A DNA stretch of 64,000 nucleotides. Origin: an uncultured Pelagibacteraceae bacterium (GTDB lineage: Bacteria; Pseudomonadota; Alphaproteobacteria; Pelagibacterales; Pelagibacteraceae). Shown one piece after another: positions 62,610-64,000 of the stretch. How positions within the stretch are numbered: the first letter of the stretch is position 1; every line of letters begins with the position of its first letter. The position numbers and the translations under genes are program-made. The notes under the pieces were generated by a model, which saw nothing but the letters and a program-made list of their open reading frames with translations, had not been told where the DNA came from and ran no database searches. Location of the stretch: the NCBI GenBank assembly GCA_902568235.1, contig CACFPS010000001.1:124001-188000 (forward strand), written 5' to 3'.

Positions 62610-63716
62610 ATGAAAAATTATCTAAATTTTGAAATTGAATTAAAAAATCTTGAGAAAGAACTTGATCAATTAAAAGATCCCTATAACCAAGAAGGTTTGT
62701 CCGAAGTAGATACTGAAAAAATTTCTGAAGTACAAAATGAAATAAATGAAAAACTAAAGAATATTTACTCCAATCTAGATCCTTGGCAAACTGCTTTAGT
62801 GGCAAGACATGAGGACAGGCCTAAGGCAAAATTTTTTATAGATAATTTATTTGATGATTTTGTTTCGCTTTCAGGCGATAGATTTTATGGCGAAGACAAA
62901 TCAGTCATATCAGGATTTGCTAAATTTGATGGAAAATCAGTTTTAGTTATTGGCCAGGAAAAAGGTGAAAATTTAGAAACTAGAATAGATAGAAATTTTG
63001 GCATGATGAGACCCGAAGGTTATAGAAAAACAATTAGATTAATGAAACTTGCAGATAAATTCAGAATACCAATCATTTCATTTATAGATACACCTGGCGC
63101 ATACCCAGGAGTTGGGGCCGAAGAAAGAGGACAAGCTGAAGCAATAGCAAGATCAATAGAATGTTGCATGTCTCTTACAGTTCCAACTTTATCTATTATT
63201 ATAGGCGAAGGTGGCTCTGGTGGAGCAATAGCACTAGCATCCTCAAATAAAGTTTTAATGCTTCAAAATGCAATTTACTCAGTTATTTCTCCCGAGGGAT
63301 GCGCAACAATACTTTGGAGAGATCCTAAAAAAACTTTAGAGGCATCAACAGCGATGAAGCTTTCCTCTAAAGATCTTTTGCAGCTAGACATAATAGATGA
63401 AGTAATACCAGAACCAATTGGAGGAGCTCACAGAGACAAAGATTTGACATTAGACAACGTGAGAAATGCTATTAAAAAAAATTTAATTTTATTTTCAGAT
63501 ATGGATAAGGAACAAATACTAAATCACAGAAAAAATAAATTTTTATCTATTGGGAGAAAAAAAGGTTTTGCCAGCAGCTCAAATTTTTCAGAAAATCTCC
63601 TGATCAAAGAAAATTTTTTTAATAAAAATATTGCAAAGTTAAAAAAAGATAAAAAATTTTTATTTATTGGGATATTTATAATTTTAATTACAGCTATTTT
63701 AATTGCTTTTATTTAA
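62610..63716 (+). CDS. accA: Acetyl-CoA carboxylase carboxyltransferase subunit alpha, with C-terminal TM-like extension
   Basis: NYLNFEIELKNLEKELDQL; HEDRPKAKFFIDNLFDDFVSLSGDR; IDTPGAYPGVGAEERGQAEAIARSI; GEGGSGGAIALA; SVISPEGCATILWRD; tail FLFIGIFIILITAILIAFI. Confidence 0.95.
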   Translation: MKNYLNFEIELKNLEKELDQLKDPYNQEGLSEVDTEKISEVQNEINEKLKNIYSNLDPWQTALVARHEDRPKAKFFIDNLFDDFVSLSGDRFYGEDKSVISGFAKFDGKSVLVIGQEKGENLETRIDRNFGMMRPEGYRKTIRLMKLADKFRIPIISFIDTPGAYPGVGAEERGQAEAIARSIECCMSLTVPTLSIIIGEGGSGGAIALASSNKVLMLQNAIYSVISPEGCATILWRDPKKTLEASTAMKLSSKDLLQLDIIDEVIPEPIGGAHRDKDLTLDNVRNAIKKNLILFSDMDKEQILNHRKNKFLSIGRKKGFASSSNFSENLLIKENFFNKNIAKLKKDKKFLFIGIFIILITAILIAFI

Positions 63717-63718
63717 CT

Positions 63719-64000
63719 TTACAAAGATCCGTGGCAGTGTTTGTATTTTTTCCCAGAGTTACATGGACATGGTTCATTTCTGCCAATTTTAGATTTGGAT
63801 AATTTTTTAAAATTTTCAGAAGTATTATTTTCTTTTACTTTTACTTTTTCAACTGGGTTTTCTATAATTTTTAAGTTTAATAATATAGTTACTAGATCCG
63901 TTTTTAATTTATTAAGTAGATTTTCAAATAGTGTAAAGGCTTCTTTTTTATATTCTATTAAAGGATCTCTTTGACCATAAGATCTTAAACCGATTACTTG
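63719..64000 (-). CDS. secA: Preprotein translocase subunit SecA, C-terminal fragment (partial at window edge)
   Basis: Minus strand reads [29 protein letters not shown]...[23 protein letters not shown], with the SEC-C zinc motif; absent from the ORF track as it has no start in the window. Confidence 0.95.
   Translation of the reverse strand, partial: QVIGLRSYGQRDPLIEYKKEAFTLFENLLNKLKTDLVTILLNLKIIENPVEKVKVKENNTSENFKKLSKSKIGRNEPCPCNSGKKYKHCHGSL

Noticed and set aside
63741-63974. 77-aa plus-strand ORF at the window end
   Set aside because: Antisense to the SecA C-terminal coding region, which has a clear SEC-C motif.

Overview
This is an AT-rich, very gene-dense chromosomal window. It looks like a streamlined alphaproteobacterium of the SAR11/Pelagibacterales type, judged from gene content, gene order and tiny or negative intergenic gaps; no database search was run. 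It runs from the 3' end of pheS to the 3' end of secA and is mostly core metabolism and information processing. Recognisable blocks are: pheT-lepA; gyrB-regB-like; cobT/cobS/DnaJ/bolA; aroB-aroK; def-fmt-truA; dapE-dapD-argB; yidC-yidD-rnpA-rpmH; dcd-murA-hisD-infA; csp; tRNA-His-hisS-hisZ-hisG; rmuC/PD-(D/E)XK/sbcB; trxA-folC-accD-trpA-trpB-trpF-pyrF; ihfB-rpsA-cmk-aroA; lptB-lptC-kdsD; argD-argF; kdsB-pheA-ffs-dnaX-ybaB-recR; glcB; accA. I read four tRNAs (Ser-GGA, Thr-GGU, Phe-GAA, His-GUG), a 4.5S/SRP RNA and an rpmH gene that the ORF track missed. No CRISPR array, prophage or IS element was seen. The observations most worth a second look are: (1) a TrpB/TrpA pair at the canonical trp locus with many altered catalytic and interface motifs; (2) trxA broken by a 29-nt GC-rich insertion immediately before the WCGPC active site; (3) yidD truncated by a G7 homopolymer, with one base deletion restoring the family's C-terminal motif; (4) an A7 slip site with an immediate -1 frame TGA in dnaX, at the place expected for a gamma-subunit frameshift; (5) a 24-bp tandem-repeat domain in the LptC-like protein; (6) a SET-domain protein beside an HDAC-family protein; (7) a sulfotransferase inside the his operon; (8) tRNA-His without G-1:C73 directly upstream of hisS; and (9) no visible glycine aptamer in front of glcB.
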